Assembly: GCA_013180625.2 (NCBI GenBank)
Contig: SNVD02013083.1
Coordinates: 124,001 to 188,000, forward strand
Direction of reading: 5' to 3'
Length of the DNA: 64,000 bases
Source of the DNA: Boswellia sacra
Lineage: Eukaryota; Streptophyta; Magnoliopsida; Sapindales; Burseraceae
In this document: positions 12,001-24,044 of the stretch, one piece after another
Layout of the letters: each line of letters begins with the position of its first letter
Position numbering within the stretch: the first letter of the stretch is position 1
Made by a program: the position numbers and the translations under genes
Notes under the pieces: generated by a model
Told to the model about the DNA's origin: nothing
Database searches by the model: none
What the model saw: the letters and a program-made list of their open reading frames with translations, nothing else

Positions 12001-14451
12001 AAGCTTCACGAAAGCTTTCTGGCTCTCCCTCATTAGTAAGCAGTGTATATTCTGATTTCGGATATCTCATCGACGGAATCCGACCTCGCTCAGATCGTCG
12101 TAGCTGAGGTTATTCATTTCCAAGAGGTACAGCAGCTTCTATAGGTGATTGTGGCTCCCCCGGCTCAACAATCTCTTCATTTTCCTCCTCCTGATCTGCT
12201 TCTGGAACTTCTTTTGGTACCTCGTCATTTCCTGTGGTATTTGGTGTTGAATCTGCAATAATATCTAGGGCACTGCTAGCGGGATTTTTAGATATTGTTG
12301 TCTTTTCAGCGTCTTCAAATGTCTGGTCTTCATGGAACACTACATCTCTGCTCCGGATGACTTTCTTTTCTTTTGGGTCCCATAATTTGTATCCAAATTC
12401 TTCATCTCCGTAACCGATGAAGATACATGGAACAGTTCTTGCATCAAGCTTCTGTCTGAGCTCCTTGGATACATGTGCGAAAGCTAAACAACCAAACACT
12501 TTCAAATGATTGTAGGGGGGCCTTTTATTGGACTATATCTTTTCCGGAATCTCGAAGTTTAATGGCATTGGTGATCTGTTGATTAGATAACAAGTTGTAC
12601 GAATAGCCTCCCCCCAGAATGGCTTGGGTAACTTAGCCAATATGAGCATGCTCCTGACCCGTTCCATGATGGTTCGATTAATCCTCTCGGCCACTCCATT
12701 GTGTTGTGGTGTACGTGGAACCGTTCTTTCATGACGGATACCATATCTCCTACAATAAGCATTGAACTCTCTGGAGGTATACTCGCCTCCATTATCTGAT
12801 AGGAGACATTTTAATTTCTTACCCGTTTCACGTTCTACCATGGTGTGAAACTCCTTAAACTTCTCCAAAACTTCATCCTTCGTCCTGAGAAAATACACTC
12901 ACATTTTTCGAGATGCATCATCAATAAAGGTCAAGAAATAACTGTTGCCGCCTAGGGCCTCCACTTCGAGAGGTCCGCATACATCACTGTGTACAAGCTC
13001 CAACAATTTTGATTTTCTCACTGATGAGGAGCTGAATGACACCCTCCGCTGTTTTTCGTACAAACAATAGTCACAAGGATGAGATGTTGCATCCTTGGAA
13101 ATAGTGATCAGCTTCTTCTTCTGAAGGATTGACAAACCCTTCTCACCCATGTGACCGAGCCTTTTATGCCACAAATCCTGAGGTACCACATGTTCTGCTA
13201 CATTAAGGCTCTCTTCGTTTATCTTTACATGGGTCATGTAAAGATTATCACATAATTTACCTCGAGCAACCACCATGACCCCTTTCAACATCTTCCATGT
13301 ACCATTGGTGAAGCAGCTCTCATAGCCTTGCTGATCAAAGGCTTTTACCGAGAGCAAATTGAGTCGAAGATCTGACACATGGCGAACGTCCTTTAAGGTT
13401 ATTGTGCATCCGACGTTCGTCTAGAATTGAACATCACCAATTCCCATGATTTTGACGGTGCTGTTGTTTCCCATCTTCACTATTCCAAAGTCTCCTGCTT
13501 TGTATGTGGTAAAGATCTCTTTGCAAGGAGTGACGTGGCAGGAAGCTGCTGTGTCAATAACCCATTCTACTCCTTGATCTACTGTGTGGAAGCATGTCTC
13601 TTCTACACAAATGGTTACATCTTCTACGACTGTAACTCATGGCTCTTCATTACTTTGTGCCTGTGAACTCTCCTGGTTCTGCTTCCGTAGACTGCGATAA
13701 TTTTTCTTCATATGATCCTCTTTGTCACAGTGATAACATTTGTACGTGGGTCTCCGCCCATCTGCCTGCCCCTTCTATCTGTCGACCTACCTCTGTTTTT
13801 GCTTCTACCTCTTCTCTAGTCTTCACCTCGAGACTGTCTTCCTCGATTCTCCATGATGTAGGCTTCATCTTGACTGGCGTTTGCATCTTTTCTTCTCGCC
13901 TCCTCGTTCATCAAGGCATCCTTAACCATTGACAAGGTAAGTTTGCCTCTAGGTGTTGAATTACTGATAGATATCACCAACGTCTCCAATGAGTCTGGAA
14001 GGGAACTGAGAAGTAGAAGGGCTTGTGTTTCGTCTCCAAGCTGTAACTCGACTGCTGACAATTGATTCACCAAGTTCTGGAGCTCACTTGTGTGTTCTGC
14101 TACGGAAGTCCCACTCTGCAACTTCAAGTTTACAAGCCTTCTCATTAGGATGGCTTTGTTCCGTGCTGACTTGGCCTAATACATGCCCTCTAATTTTGTC
14201 CATAGAGAATATGCATCAGTTTCCTTGGCTACATGGTGGAAGACATTGTGGTCGATCCATTGCCTGATCTGACAAATACATTTTCTGTTAATTTTCTTCC
14301 ACTCTGTCTCTTTTTCTGTCTCAAGTCTCTGCCCTTGAAATTCTATAGGATCATATAAATCCTTGCAACTAAGGAAATCCTCCATCCTGGGCCTCTATAG
14401 TGTGTAATTCGTAGCAGTCAATTTAATCATGGCTCCGGATGATTCTTCCAT
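9034..14451 (-). pseudogene. Copia gag-pol polyprotein remnant
   Basis: A gag start at 14451 reads MEESSGAMIKLTATNYTL, then a stop. Further pieces give the gag helical domain (14385-13816) and a zinc knuckle CYHCDKEDHMKKNY in which the last Cys is Tyr. The protease-like site reads WVIDTAASCHV, next to the GAG-pre-integrase motif HKRLGHMGEKG. Integrase residues include HSDVCGPL and SDNGGEYTSREF (about 13378-12533). Reverse transcriptase follows with YVDDMLIV (11842-11327). RNase H (DSYMTRDPDSRKSTSGS and a C-terminal KNSLYHSRTKHIDIRYHWIR) ends near 9034. At least eight in-frame stops split the frame. A 1.4-kb insertion (9544-10969) divides the end of RT from RNase H, and the protein reads straight across if it is removed (LRYLKGT / SKICLTGG). 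Confidence 0.92.
9544..10969 (-). mobile_element. Solo-LTR-like insertion (1426 bp) in the Copia element
   Basis: Target duplication AGTAC flanks it (9539-9543 and 10970-10974). The ends are TG...CA: TGTTTACGCCC on the left and GCGTTTATCA on the right. No protein is encoded, and no primer site or second LTR is seen. A TG/CA border with 5-bp duplications fits a lone LTR left after recombination. A small non-autonomous element is the alternative. Read on the minus strand it begins TGATAAACGC, like the second insertion of this kind at 19632-21044. Confidence 0.72.
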
Positions 14452-15095
14452 TTTAGAATAATTCATTGACTAAAATTGGAATTGAATTTCAAAAATTCAA
14501 GTCCACTGTTACGTCCGGAATGGTCAAAAAAGGTGGAATAACCTCCTCCGGGGCTCAAAAATTCTTTTTATGCAAGAAATACGAAACTTGGAAATTCTAA
14601 GGATTAAACTGAAATTTATTAAGGACTAAATAGAAAATTTTAGAAACTTGAGGGGGCAGAAAGTAATTCCCCAAAAATACAGGGTCCACTATGATGACGT
14701 GTCTCCGACGTGTCAAGGTGTCAGGTGACGTGTTCAATGATGTGGCTATGCTTAGTGGGTGATGACATGGCGATGTTTGCTAACGTGGCGGATGACGTGT
14801 CGCTGACGTGTGTCGTCTTCAATCATGGAACGCGCGTGTAGCACGTGTGGCAAGTGAGGACCACTCGCAGATCAGGCTGGTGGGCGTGCGACGCGTGAGG
14901 CTTCTCTGGACGTCAGATCGATCATCAAAAAATTACAGAATGATCAGCACGACGTTACGAACACACAAAATACTTCAAATTTGAAATTTGAGTACTTTCC
15001 GAATATTCGAAATTTTCAGAAACGGGGACAAATTTTCTCTAAATTTTTCTCTCTGTTCTGACGTTCCAGGAGGTCAATGAGGCTCTGATACCACT

Positions 15096-15462
15096 TGTTG
15101 GGGATGCGATGCAAAGTCAGAACAGATTCTGGGAGAAAAATTACTTGTATTCACAGAGAAAATTATATTACAAGATTTACACAAAAACTCCCCTAAAACT
15201 ATCTTGGAGCTCTCCTGGCTCTCTCACACTCTCAGAACTCTCTAGTTCTAATTCCTGAACTCTCTCTAGAGTTTCTATGATACAAATTCAAGCAGAATTC
15301 GTCCCATATTTATAGGGAAATTCTGCATGCAATTTTCAAACAAGTTAGGTGGGTAGTTCACCTAGCCCTCACCTCCCTTTGACATGGAAGGGATTTCTAG
15401 AAGCTCCATGTATGTCATGCATGAGCTCATCAGAATTCTAGAACTCATGCATGAGCTCATCA
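15096..15462 (-). repeat. Copia 5' LTR, complete
   Basis: It is 367 bp and begins TGATGAGCTC and ends CCCCAACA on the element strand. It abuts the primer-binding site on the inner side and GGTAG host sequence on the outer side. Confidence 0.9.
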
Positions 15463-16126
15463 GGTAGAATATAAATATTAAGGTTTCATACTCCACTCAA
15501 ACACCAGGTAAACAACCAAAGCTCTTGTAAGTTCCACAAAATTTTTGGTTGTTTACGTTGGGTCAATTATAAAAAATGTGTGATCCTTACATATTCTTCC
15601 AGTGTGCATATAAATGAAGAAAAAATGTTTTCTAGTGACCCCGACATCATGAACATTAAATTTCAGATACATTGTTCTTTACAGGTCAAAGAAATCCCAA
15701 CAGAAGACAATAAAAAATAATAGCCCAAACTCGGCCATCCTCCCATCACACGTACAGACAAGTTTGAAAGATACAAGTGAAATAACAGAGACGGCTTTAT
15801 TTCTGGTAGCTGCAAATTAATTCAAGCTATTTGATCATTAACCTTCCAATGATTGCAAAGATATTTCATGATCATCATTCGGAAATTAAAAAGTGTAGGT
15901 TCTCAAAGATTAATAAGGTAATAAATAAATGACATAACAAGTCCTGAACTATCTATTTTTATTGAGTTTGGCACATGATTTTCAGGTTACACATTGCATA
16001 TATGAACAAAGTTGACAAAACTACAAAAAGTGACAATTCAAGCAGCTTCTTACAATATTATAAGACCATTATAGCCAAGTAAAGAAGATTGTTATCAAAA
16101 AGGCAAAAGAAAATTTCCTACACTTA
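15463..16126. other. Duplicated flank between Copia and the broken Agenet/ENT copy
   Basis: It corresponds to about 33223-33842 and lies 3' of the Agenet/ENT gene, so it probably contains its 3' UTR. I see no separate gene. Confidence 0.55.
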
Positions 16127-16902
16127 CTATTCGCTATTATAAAGGCTTGTTCCAGCAGATATTAAATGCCTTAGCTCCATCAAATGTTTGCCATTTGATA
16201 TGTGAAGTGTAATACGAAGATTTGTCAATAATGCTTCTTGTTCCCAGCTTAAGGGTCCAAAAGCATATAATGCCTCTAGAGTGCAACGATATGCATGCAA
16301 CGCTAAACTATGGATTCTTACTGCTAGATCCTCTCCTAGAGGAAGGGGAGTTTCTTCTTCCTCATCTCCATGGTCAGAAAAACTTTCAGCATCACTACTA
16401 AGGGTATCCGCATCCTCAAAAACATATATATATATTTTTTTTACTCTCTACTTCACTATAGCCATTCGTTTGATTGTTAGAAGAAGTATGCACGCATGTT
16501 TCACCTAGATTTTCTTGTGGGTAAGTAACAACATCTACCTTTTTGATTAGTGTGGATGGATTCACCAGAATCATTTGTTGGCATTTCCGTTCACCCTCTT
16601 TCTCAAATGCTCTCATTTTCTGAATGTTTCCAGTATATGCTCTAGCATAAGAGGATGTAAAAGGGGAAGCTCTTTTCAATGTTCTAGCAGAGACAACATG
16701 TGACTCCTGGAAGTCAGTGGTGTTCTCAACGCTCATACAACTAGCTGTTGCATTAACTTCTAAATATGCATCAGCATGCTGCAACAAAAAGTTTATCTGC
16801 GTCTGCCAATTCAATGTTGATCCTCCATTTGATTTAACGTCAGAGCTCCTAGAACCCTGAGAACGATAGCAACAGATAGTTAGTAGGAGGCAAATGTGAA
16901 AG
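16127..16902 (-). pseudogene. Agenet/ENT gene, left copy: damaged second exon
   Basis: It matches exon 2 of the intact gene at 33843-34694. The 5' side reads FLLQHADAYLEVNATASC, and the 3' side keeps the ENT domain (RIHSLALHAYRCTLEALYA). Between them about 150 bp present in the intact copy are gone. At that point lies ATATATATAT then a T-run (about 16423-16440), which shifts the frame and gives an early stop at 16416. The splice acceptor at 16856 remains. The intron is then cut by the MULE at 16903. With exon 1 also truncated (25470-25524), the copy cannot make the protein. Confidence 0.88.
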
Positions 16903-16903
16903 A

Positions 16904-18171
16904 GGAAAATTGGGAAAATAGATATAATTAAGGGACTTTGTTTAAATTTAGGCATATCCTAAAAAATTTTCATGTCATAGACACTTTCTTGATAAAAAGA
17001 CTGAAATACCCTTGTATAATCAATATTTTTGAAAAATCTTATTAATTCTCTCTTCGGACAAAATTGAAGAAAGTGTCCAAATTTTCATGAACAAAGAAAC
17101 CAGTTACAGATCCATACACTTCACTGTCTGAAACAACCTCAACAGCTGAAGCTGAACGAATAACGTAAGAATAACTTTCCTTAATCTCTCTATAAATGGC
17201 ATGAAAATTTCATTAGGTTGTAATGTTTTCATTATTCATCGTTTTAGTAACTGTCAACCGCATTATATAGCTTAAATATGGGATATGTATGTGAACTAAG
17301 GTTAGAGATAGTACCGTTTGTATGAAAATCTGTTAAAAATTGGTAATCGTTGTATGAAAATTTGGTATCGTAGTCGATGGATAAAGAAGACGAGTGTCGT
17401 CGAGTGTTGAGCGGTTTTGCGGATCGAATCTCGACATGTGGGATGGTAGTATCGAATGTCTAGGCGTAGTGTCGATTCTAGACTCGAGTGTCGAGCGCTC
17501 GAGTTGCGTCGAGTGTCTAATAGAGTGACGAACTGGACGAAAGTCGAATGCAAATTTCATCGAGTTTGTGTGTCGCGTGTCAAGCATCGAGCTTAGTCGA
17601 TGTCGAGACTCGTTTGTCGAGCATTTGAGTTTGTGCATCGAGTGTCGAGACTCATTTGTCGAGCATTTGAGTTTGTGCGTCGAGTGCCGAACTTGACGAG
17701 TGTCGGATGCAAAGATGGTCGAGTTCATGTGTTGAGTCTTATTTGTCGAGTGTCGAGGGTTTTTGCCAAGTTCTGTTGAACGTTTGGGTAGAACATTCGT
17801 TTTTGTGACTTTTGTAAGCAATTTCGTAATTATTTTTTGTCCACAGACCTTATATGGTATGCCTCTATCATACAAAAAACGGAAACTTTACGCATACTTA
17901 TTGTATACAATGGAGCTTAGACTATGCAAAAAAACAGTGGTTATTTGTACACTGGTGGGACGGGGAAGCCATTGATAATTCGTAGGTGTGCTATCTATAA
18001 TAAGTTGGTTGACTGTATTAGTACTAAAATGGGTTCGGATCTTCGTAAGCATAACATGAGTTTAGATGTTCAATTTGCTTGTAAGGGTGTTCTACCAATG
18101 CTGATTCGTATTGAGACTGACGACGATGTTTTCTTTTTATACAATATTGTTTGGAGGACCAATAATCATAT
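16904..18171 (+). repeat. MULE left terminal inverted repeat, about 1.27 kb
   Basis: It pairs with the reverse complement of 24045-25267 over its whole length with scattered substitutions and small indels. Similarity ends after AATCATATAC at about 18171. The inner 300 bases code for the transposase N-terminus (GGTGKPLIIRRC ... ISTKMG), so the coding region starts inside the repeat. Confidence 0.88.
17393..17760. repeat. TCGA-rich repeats inside the left TIR
   Basis: The motif TCGAGTGTCGA and variants recur many times. A unit of about 43 bp (GTCGAGCATTTGAGTTTGTG plus flanks) is tandemly doubled near 17605-17690. The right TIR has the same kind of sequence inverted (about 24440-24785) but only one copy of that unit. 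Possible transposase-binding array; this role is inferred. Confidence 0.75.
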
Positions 18172-21100
18172 ACGCCATTAGTTGTCAAACTTGAAGATAG
18201 GGAGAAGCAAAGACGGAGGTCAGATCCGATGTAGTACGTAGGCGACAAAGATCTTCTCATCCCTCTTTGTTTCGTTCAGCAAGTGGAAGCAACCAATTAA
18301 GTGAGTCAACTCCTGTTTGTGCACAACAACAATTGAATGATGACGTTGGCATTGAGTTTGAGCAGTATTCAGGGCATGCAGGGCATGAGTCAGTTGGGGT
18401 TAGGGTGTTATTTGAAAATGAATAAGGGGTGCCTCCGTCGATGCCATCGAGATTGGTACGTCATCTTGACAGCATTAAAGAGTTTGAGAGTTTAGGTAGT
18501 AGTGATGATGTTAATAATGACGATGGTGGTGATGAAGATTACCAAGATAATGATGATGATAGTGACGATGTTAGTGTGAATGTTGACGATGACAATGATA
18601 ATTACACTATTCCTATTAAGAATGATGTTGAGGGTTTGGATGATTTTGTTGTTGATGGCCACGATATAGACGGTTCACATTTTGATAATAAGGGAGAAGG
18701 GGAGATCTTGAATGATGTAAACCAGGATATGCCGTTTACTATGCCTTCTCCAATTCACTTCACACCTACCGTGCCTCCACTAATTCACTCCACACCTACT
18801 CATCCAGTATATGGACATCAGCAAGATTCGGTGTCGAATAATGAGCCAAGAGTGGATGCAAATCGTAGACCTGAAAAAGGTAATGTGGGCGTCGAGAATG
18901 ACAGTTGTCGGGCTAACACATTCAGGTGGATGCCGCTTATTATGCATCCACCTTCCACAGATGGCGATGATGCCTCATCGTTTGTAGTTGATGGGATTGA
19001 GGTTGGGGTTGGGCAGATGTTTAACAGCAAAACAGAGCTTCGTGAGAAGTTATCGATGTTGGCATTAAGACGGAACTTTCAATTCAAGATGAGGAACTCC
19101 AACGCAAAAAGGTTTGATGTTGTTTGTCATGCTAAATCTTATAAATGGCGTTTACGTGCCATAAAGGTGGCCGACTCACATTTCTTCCAAGTGAAAAAGC
19201 ATAAGAACCGCCACACATGCTCCGGAGCCGGACTTCACCTAATTCACAAACAAGCAACTGCACATGTCATTGGCAAACATACTAAGAGCAAATTCGTTGA
19301 GGCATCGAGAATATATCGTCCAAAGGATATTATGTCTGATGTTCAGGAGTCATTGGGTGTTAATATCACATACAACAAGGCATGGAGGGTAAAGAAGACA
19401 GCTTTGTAAGAAATTCACGGATCTCATGAGGAATCATTCACACTAATACCAAGTACATGTACATGATTAAGAAAGCAAACTCGATGACCAAAATGTCGTT
19501 AGAAACTAATGACGAGAACCATTTTAGATACTTTTTTATGAGTATAGGAGCCCCTATTGTTTGATTTGCATCATCAATTAGGTCAGTTATCGGAGTTGAC
19601 AGTTCTTATTTGAAAGAGAAATATAGAGGTATGATGCGTTCGAAACTAGCAAGTATACTAGTCGCACAAGTAATAAAGTGATAAGTAAGATATCGTTCCC
19701 ATGAGGATTGATTCTAATTGAATTTGTTATTTCCAGCAATAATAAACTAAACAGGGGGGGATTTTTGTTGAATGATTTACTAAATGAAATAAGAATGCAA
19801 GTAAAGAATAACAAAACAGAAAGTAAATTTGAATGAAAAATCAATGGGAGAAAGCTGGTTAAGGGATCCTTCTCTACCACAAGATATGGATTTGCGAATT
19901 AATTGTAGAATTGTCATCTAATTACAGCATTGAAGTTATCAACCGTAGATAATAACAAGCTCTATTACCCCAATCTTTCCTTACTTTGTTGTTAAATAAA
20001 ACAAGCTCTTTATTTAATCTCTATCCATTAAACAACCTAGAACAAGCTCTCTGAGTTTAATTCAATGGATGCATTATGATAAGAAAGATAGGTTGATCTA
20101 AGCAATAAACACACAAGCTCGGATTATTTAACTTAGGTTATATTCTCCAATTGTAATCTCTGATCACAATTTTGCTACTAATGATTAGAAATTCAAGACA
20201 ATTACGGATCAAGATTTCTAGTCTAGCAATAAATCACAACCAGATTATATTCAGTTGGCCACTCAAATACAATCAGCAAGCAATCATAAGCATTAAATAT
20301 GGGAGAATACAAGCAACTTCAATTAGAGAATTGGATAACAATTCCTTACACAATCAACTTACAAAAACCATATCAGGGGCTTTGAAATCACCCTCAACCA
20401 ATTCAGATTCAGTTACACATGTTTAAGAACGTGGTAAATACAATACAACATGGAGACATTCCAGAAAATGAAAGGGAAGGGAAAAACTTAGCAAATTTGA
20501 TGTAATTCTCTTTGGATTGTAGTTCTTCCTCTTTCCAAGCTTCCTTTCTCCTTCAAGAACTCCAAGAGATGAAAGAATTCCAGAGCTGCAGCCTCCACCA
20601 CGTTCTCCCCTCTTCAAGTTATCAAAATAAAACCCTAAAATGTGTTTAAATACTCTGCTACAGTAACCTGCTACAGTTGCCCCGTATTATACATGCTACA
20701 GTGATTTGTGGAATTACATTTCTATACTTCTCACACTGTTTTGATTACAACTTTTGGTACACTGAATGGATTTATAAACCGTAAATTTCTCCAGAAAATA
20801 GACTTCGAGAGCTTTCCAACGGTATATAATATGTCATCGGGTTCATTGTATATCAATACAATTAAATCCGAGAAGATGGTGACTAGCAGAGGTGAAAATG
20901 AAGGGTTTTACTCCATTTTTGTGCAAGTCGCTCCAAAACTCCTACAAACATCAAAACCACACAAAAACATAAAAATACCAAGGAATATAGCAAAGAAACA
21001 TGGACGAATTGATATGAAAATAATACATAAATAGACACTTATCAAGGTACAATATTTTTGGCTTCTTTTATGGATGGAAATAAACAAATATACCCCATGG

Positions 21101-21960
21101 CATTTGGAATTGGGCATTCTGAAAATAATGACTCGTGGAACTGGTTCATGAGACAGTTGCGTGATCATGTTGTACAAAATGTTCGAGATCTTCTCTTCAT
21201 TTCTGACCGTCATCGTAGTATTTCCTCATGCACTGCATAGATTGTACATTCATCATCTAAAGGGTAACTTGAAGGTAACGTTCAAGGACAAGACTTTTTT
21301 GGAATTGTACTATTGAGCTGCAAGAACATATCACTGTACTGATTTCAACTATCATATGCGACAAATTGAATCGCATATGCTAGCAGTAGTAACTTATCTT
21401 CGAGAGATTAGAGTCGAGAAATGGGCACGTAACACAGTTTCATAGTCGACGGTATAACATAATGACAATAAATGTAGCTGAGTCGATGAACAGCTGTTTG
21501 CAAAACCATCGATTTCTCCCGGTGATATTGTTAGCTGATTATTTCTGAGTAAACTTGCAGAAATAGTTCTATGAGTGTCAACAGCTATTTGCTAACTCAG
21601 AATCACATCTCTCGCATTGGGCAAACAAGTTTAATGAGTGTTTAAAAGAGGGAGAGCGTATGAAGGTTATTGGTATATCTCTTACTATGTATGAAGTTAG
21701 AGACAACGACCGTGTTAGTATTGTTGACATGCACGCTCGCACATGCACGTGCTGGGTATTTGATCTTGACTAGCTTCCTTGTGCACATGTATTAGTTATA
21801 TGCAAACGTATGAAGCTACTTACGTGCCACGATTATTCTGCCTATTGGTATACAACTGAAACATTACTACATGCATATGCTTTCCCAGTTGTTTCTGTTG
21901 GAGTTAGTGAGGATTAGGTGATACCTGAAGAGGTTCGCAGTAGAGTGGTTCTACCGTCAA
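17890..21960 (+). pseudogene. MULE transposase (MuDR family) remnant
   Basis: Pieces in order are as follows. The N-terminus is GGTGKPLIIRRC (17940-18180). An acidic Asp/Asn-rich linker opens the long frame 18429-19409. That frame ends with the MuDR DNA-binding domain (FDVVCHAKSYKWRLRAIKV ... HKNRHTCSGAG). The DDE-type catalytic region follows (KEKYRG, insertion, then TIFLASFMDGNKQIYPMAFG and DSWNWFMRQL, about 19590-21240). Last is a SWIM zinc finger, CTCW ... LPCAHVLVIC (about 21735-21810). Stops and shifts occur between pieces, for instance TAA before 18429, TAA after KKTAL at 19407 and TAG in the SWIM finger. The frame runs across the 19632-21044 insertion if that is removed. Confidence 0.88.
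19632..21044 (-). mobile_element. Solo-LTR-like insertion (1413 bp) in the MULE transposase
   Basis: Target duplication AGGTA flanks it (19627-19631 and 21045-21049). The ends are TGATGCGTTCG and GACACTTATCA, so TG...CA. No coding capacity or primer site is seen. Removing it and one AGGTA restores the transposase reading (EKYRG/TIFLAS). On the minus strand it starts TGATAAGTGTC. Its size, TGATAA start and orientation match the insertion at 9544-10969, though overall the two sequences differ. Confidence 0.75.
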
Positions 21961-22309
21961 TCATGAGGAGACCAGCCAGTCGTCCTTCGAGGAATTGAAT
22001 CCCTTCTGTCGATGAGTCTGGCTCGTCTTGAAGTTGCAGGCGCTGTGGAAGTTCCAGGCACAATCGTCAAACTTGTCGAAACCCAGTTCCATTTCATGAC
22101 AGGGGATGATGTATACCAAATGTTGATGTAAGCATATTAGACTATTTTCTTTATTGCAATTCCTGGCTTGTTGAAATTAATAACTTTTGGGTGTTGGATT
22201 TTGTCATTGTATACAACATTCATGTATGAGGCATTGTATGAGACATTAATGTATTAAACACGTCTTAATGTCTGTTGTCGTTAAACTAAATATTCGTGTC
22301 TGATGTTCA

Positions 22310-23805
22310 GCCAACGGAGCCTGATTCCGTGGACCCGACTGTTCGTGCAGCCGATGCTCCATCGACAGGCTTAGTTTTGCACCAAGGTCGTCGCCTACTT
22401 CACATAAAGCATAAGCGAAGCCCTTTGTCAGTCTACCAGGTAGGAAGAGGGCGAGGATTCAGCTGCAAGAGATAGCCGCAGACAACTAGCATGTACAGTC
22501 TGAGGCCCTAGTTGCTCAGCTAAAAGAGAGACCATATTAGCAGCCATCATCGGATACAGGCAGTGGTCTCATCTTGCGCACTTCGATTCCACTTTTTGAC
22601 CGACGTGCCCCCCAAGCAACTGTTGATATCGATGCATTCGATACATGGCTGGGGGACATCGAGGGTGATATTGATTTGGCCGTCTACAGTACTGATCGTA
22701 AATTCTTCAAGACGCTGATGAGGCCATCAGAGTGGCTTGCCTCTAAGGTAGTTTAAGTCCATCTCCTGCTGTCCAATATTGCGATGTACATTTGAAAATA
22801 ATGTTGATAGCTATTACTATTTTCAGCACATGGATAACTACCTATGGATGCTACGTTGCAGAGCTCGCGATTTGGTCGAACCTGGTGTCCAGAGGTCTGC
22901 TTTCCTGGACACCACTCTTTGGGTGCGTATTTCATAAACATCTGAATTTAAACGTAATTTCTGATTCCTTCAATGCGCTAACCAAACTCATGAACTTGTA
23001 GTTGAAATTGAAGTCGTTATGGGAACAATACTCGGACAAATTGGATGACATTAAGCAGGTGAACAAGGATGACATGGTCCAGTTTGTCCTCGAACAATTG
23101 CCCCTCGTTGAAACACCATGGGTCGAAGTGGACAGGGTGAGAACGTTTATATTCACATAGTTAGAATGTGCCATTTTATTTGAAATATTGTGATTGATTT
23201 TCATGTTGTCAATTTCCTTTTCAGCTCTATCTCCCCGTTAACATCAGCGACGATCATTGGGTGGCAGCTGAGGTGCAATTGAATCGCCGTCACATTGCCA
23301 TATATGATTCAACTGTTGGGCATACTTCAACAGACACAGTCATACAAACAGTCTGGTGTCTGGCTGAGTTAATATCCCGTATGGTGTCAATGGACGTTTA
23401 CGGTATTCCTGACCATCCTGCAACCCCATTCGATATTATACCCATCGAAGACGAGGACCAGGTGCCACAGCAGAAGCCTCGTACTATTTGAAGTACTTCG
23501 AGTTCCAAGAGGGAGGCGTTCCATTGACAGAGATTAAGGCATTCACGAACGAATGCCTGCGATAGAGACTAGCGGTACAACTTTGGGTCAATCGCCTTCA
23601 TCCACAGACACACGAGGCCGCCACGACCATCACGGTGCCCTTTGAGGTTAGGGCCTTCACAGCACCTACTGATCTTATGCTTGCTGATGTTGCAGCCACT
23701 ATCGGGACTGCTGATGATGTGTGAGCAGATGTTACGACCACCATTGGCCATGATGATGTTGATTCAGCAGAGGTTGAGCAGCAGCCCAGCACGATTGTAC
23801 CATGA
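22310..23805 (+). pseudogene. Ulp1-like (C48) cysteine protease module of the MULE
   Basis: Exon-like pieces read FDTWLGDIEGDIDLAVYSTD (22635-22694), a piece with MDNYLWMLRCRARDLVEPG (from 22830), KLKSLWEQYSDKLDDIKQ (from 23004), then LYLPVNISDDHWVAAEVQLN and HIAIYDSTVGH (23223-23330). DDHWV supplies the catalytic His and YDS the Asp. The Cys block should lie near 23460-23500. There the text reads VPQQKP and then, shifted in frame, YYLKYFEFQ, so the Gln-x-x-x-x-x-Cys-Gly-Val segment has been deleted. Ulp1-type proteases cleave SUMO-like tags, and Kaonashi MULEs are known to carry such modules. This one is inactive by loss of Cys and by stops. Confidence 0.72.
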
Positions 23806-24044
23806 GATCACATTGTATTGTATATATTATGTTTAGTTACACATTTTTTTCGGTTGATAGTTTCTAGATATTTATGCAGTATTGTATAGTGACATTTTTT
23901 GTATCGTCGCACATGGTTTCCATGTATAGTTGTATGAAAACTTGTAAATACATCTTTTTCCAGTTGTATTAGTACATACATGTTTCTCATGTTTTTCGGT
24001 TGTATACATTTTTACGGTATAGGAGAGGCGAGTGCACTCCGTGT

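Larger units (their letters stand above)
8717..15467 (-). mobile_element. Degenerate Ty1/Copia LTR retrotransposon, left end deleted
   Basis: The element reads on the minus strand. Its 5' LTR is 15096-15462 (TG...CA on the element strand). Next to it is TGGTATCAGAGCC (read on the minus strand, + positions 15081-15093), the initiator-Met primer site. Its 3' LTR is the incomplete 8721-8987, and a purine tract lies beside it at 8988-9000. Gag, protease, integrase, reverse transcriptase and RNase H remnants follow in Copia order. Host sequence resumes at GGTAG (15463), a likely half of the target duplication. The other half was lost with the left LTR end. Many stop codons make it inactive. Confidence 0.92.

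Noticed and set aside
20172..21034. Frames inside the 19632-21044 insertion
   Set aside because: No domain; the insertion looks non-coding.
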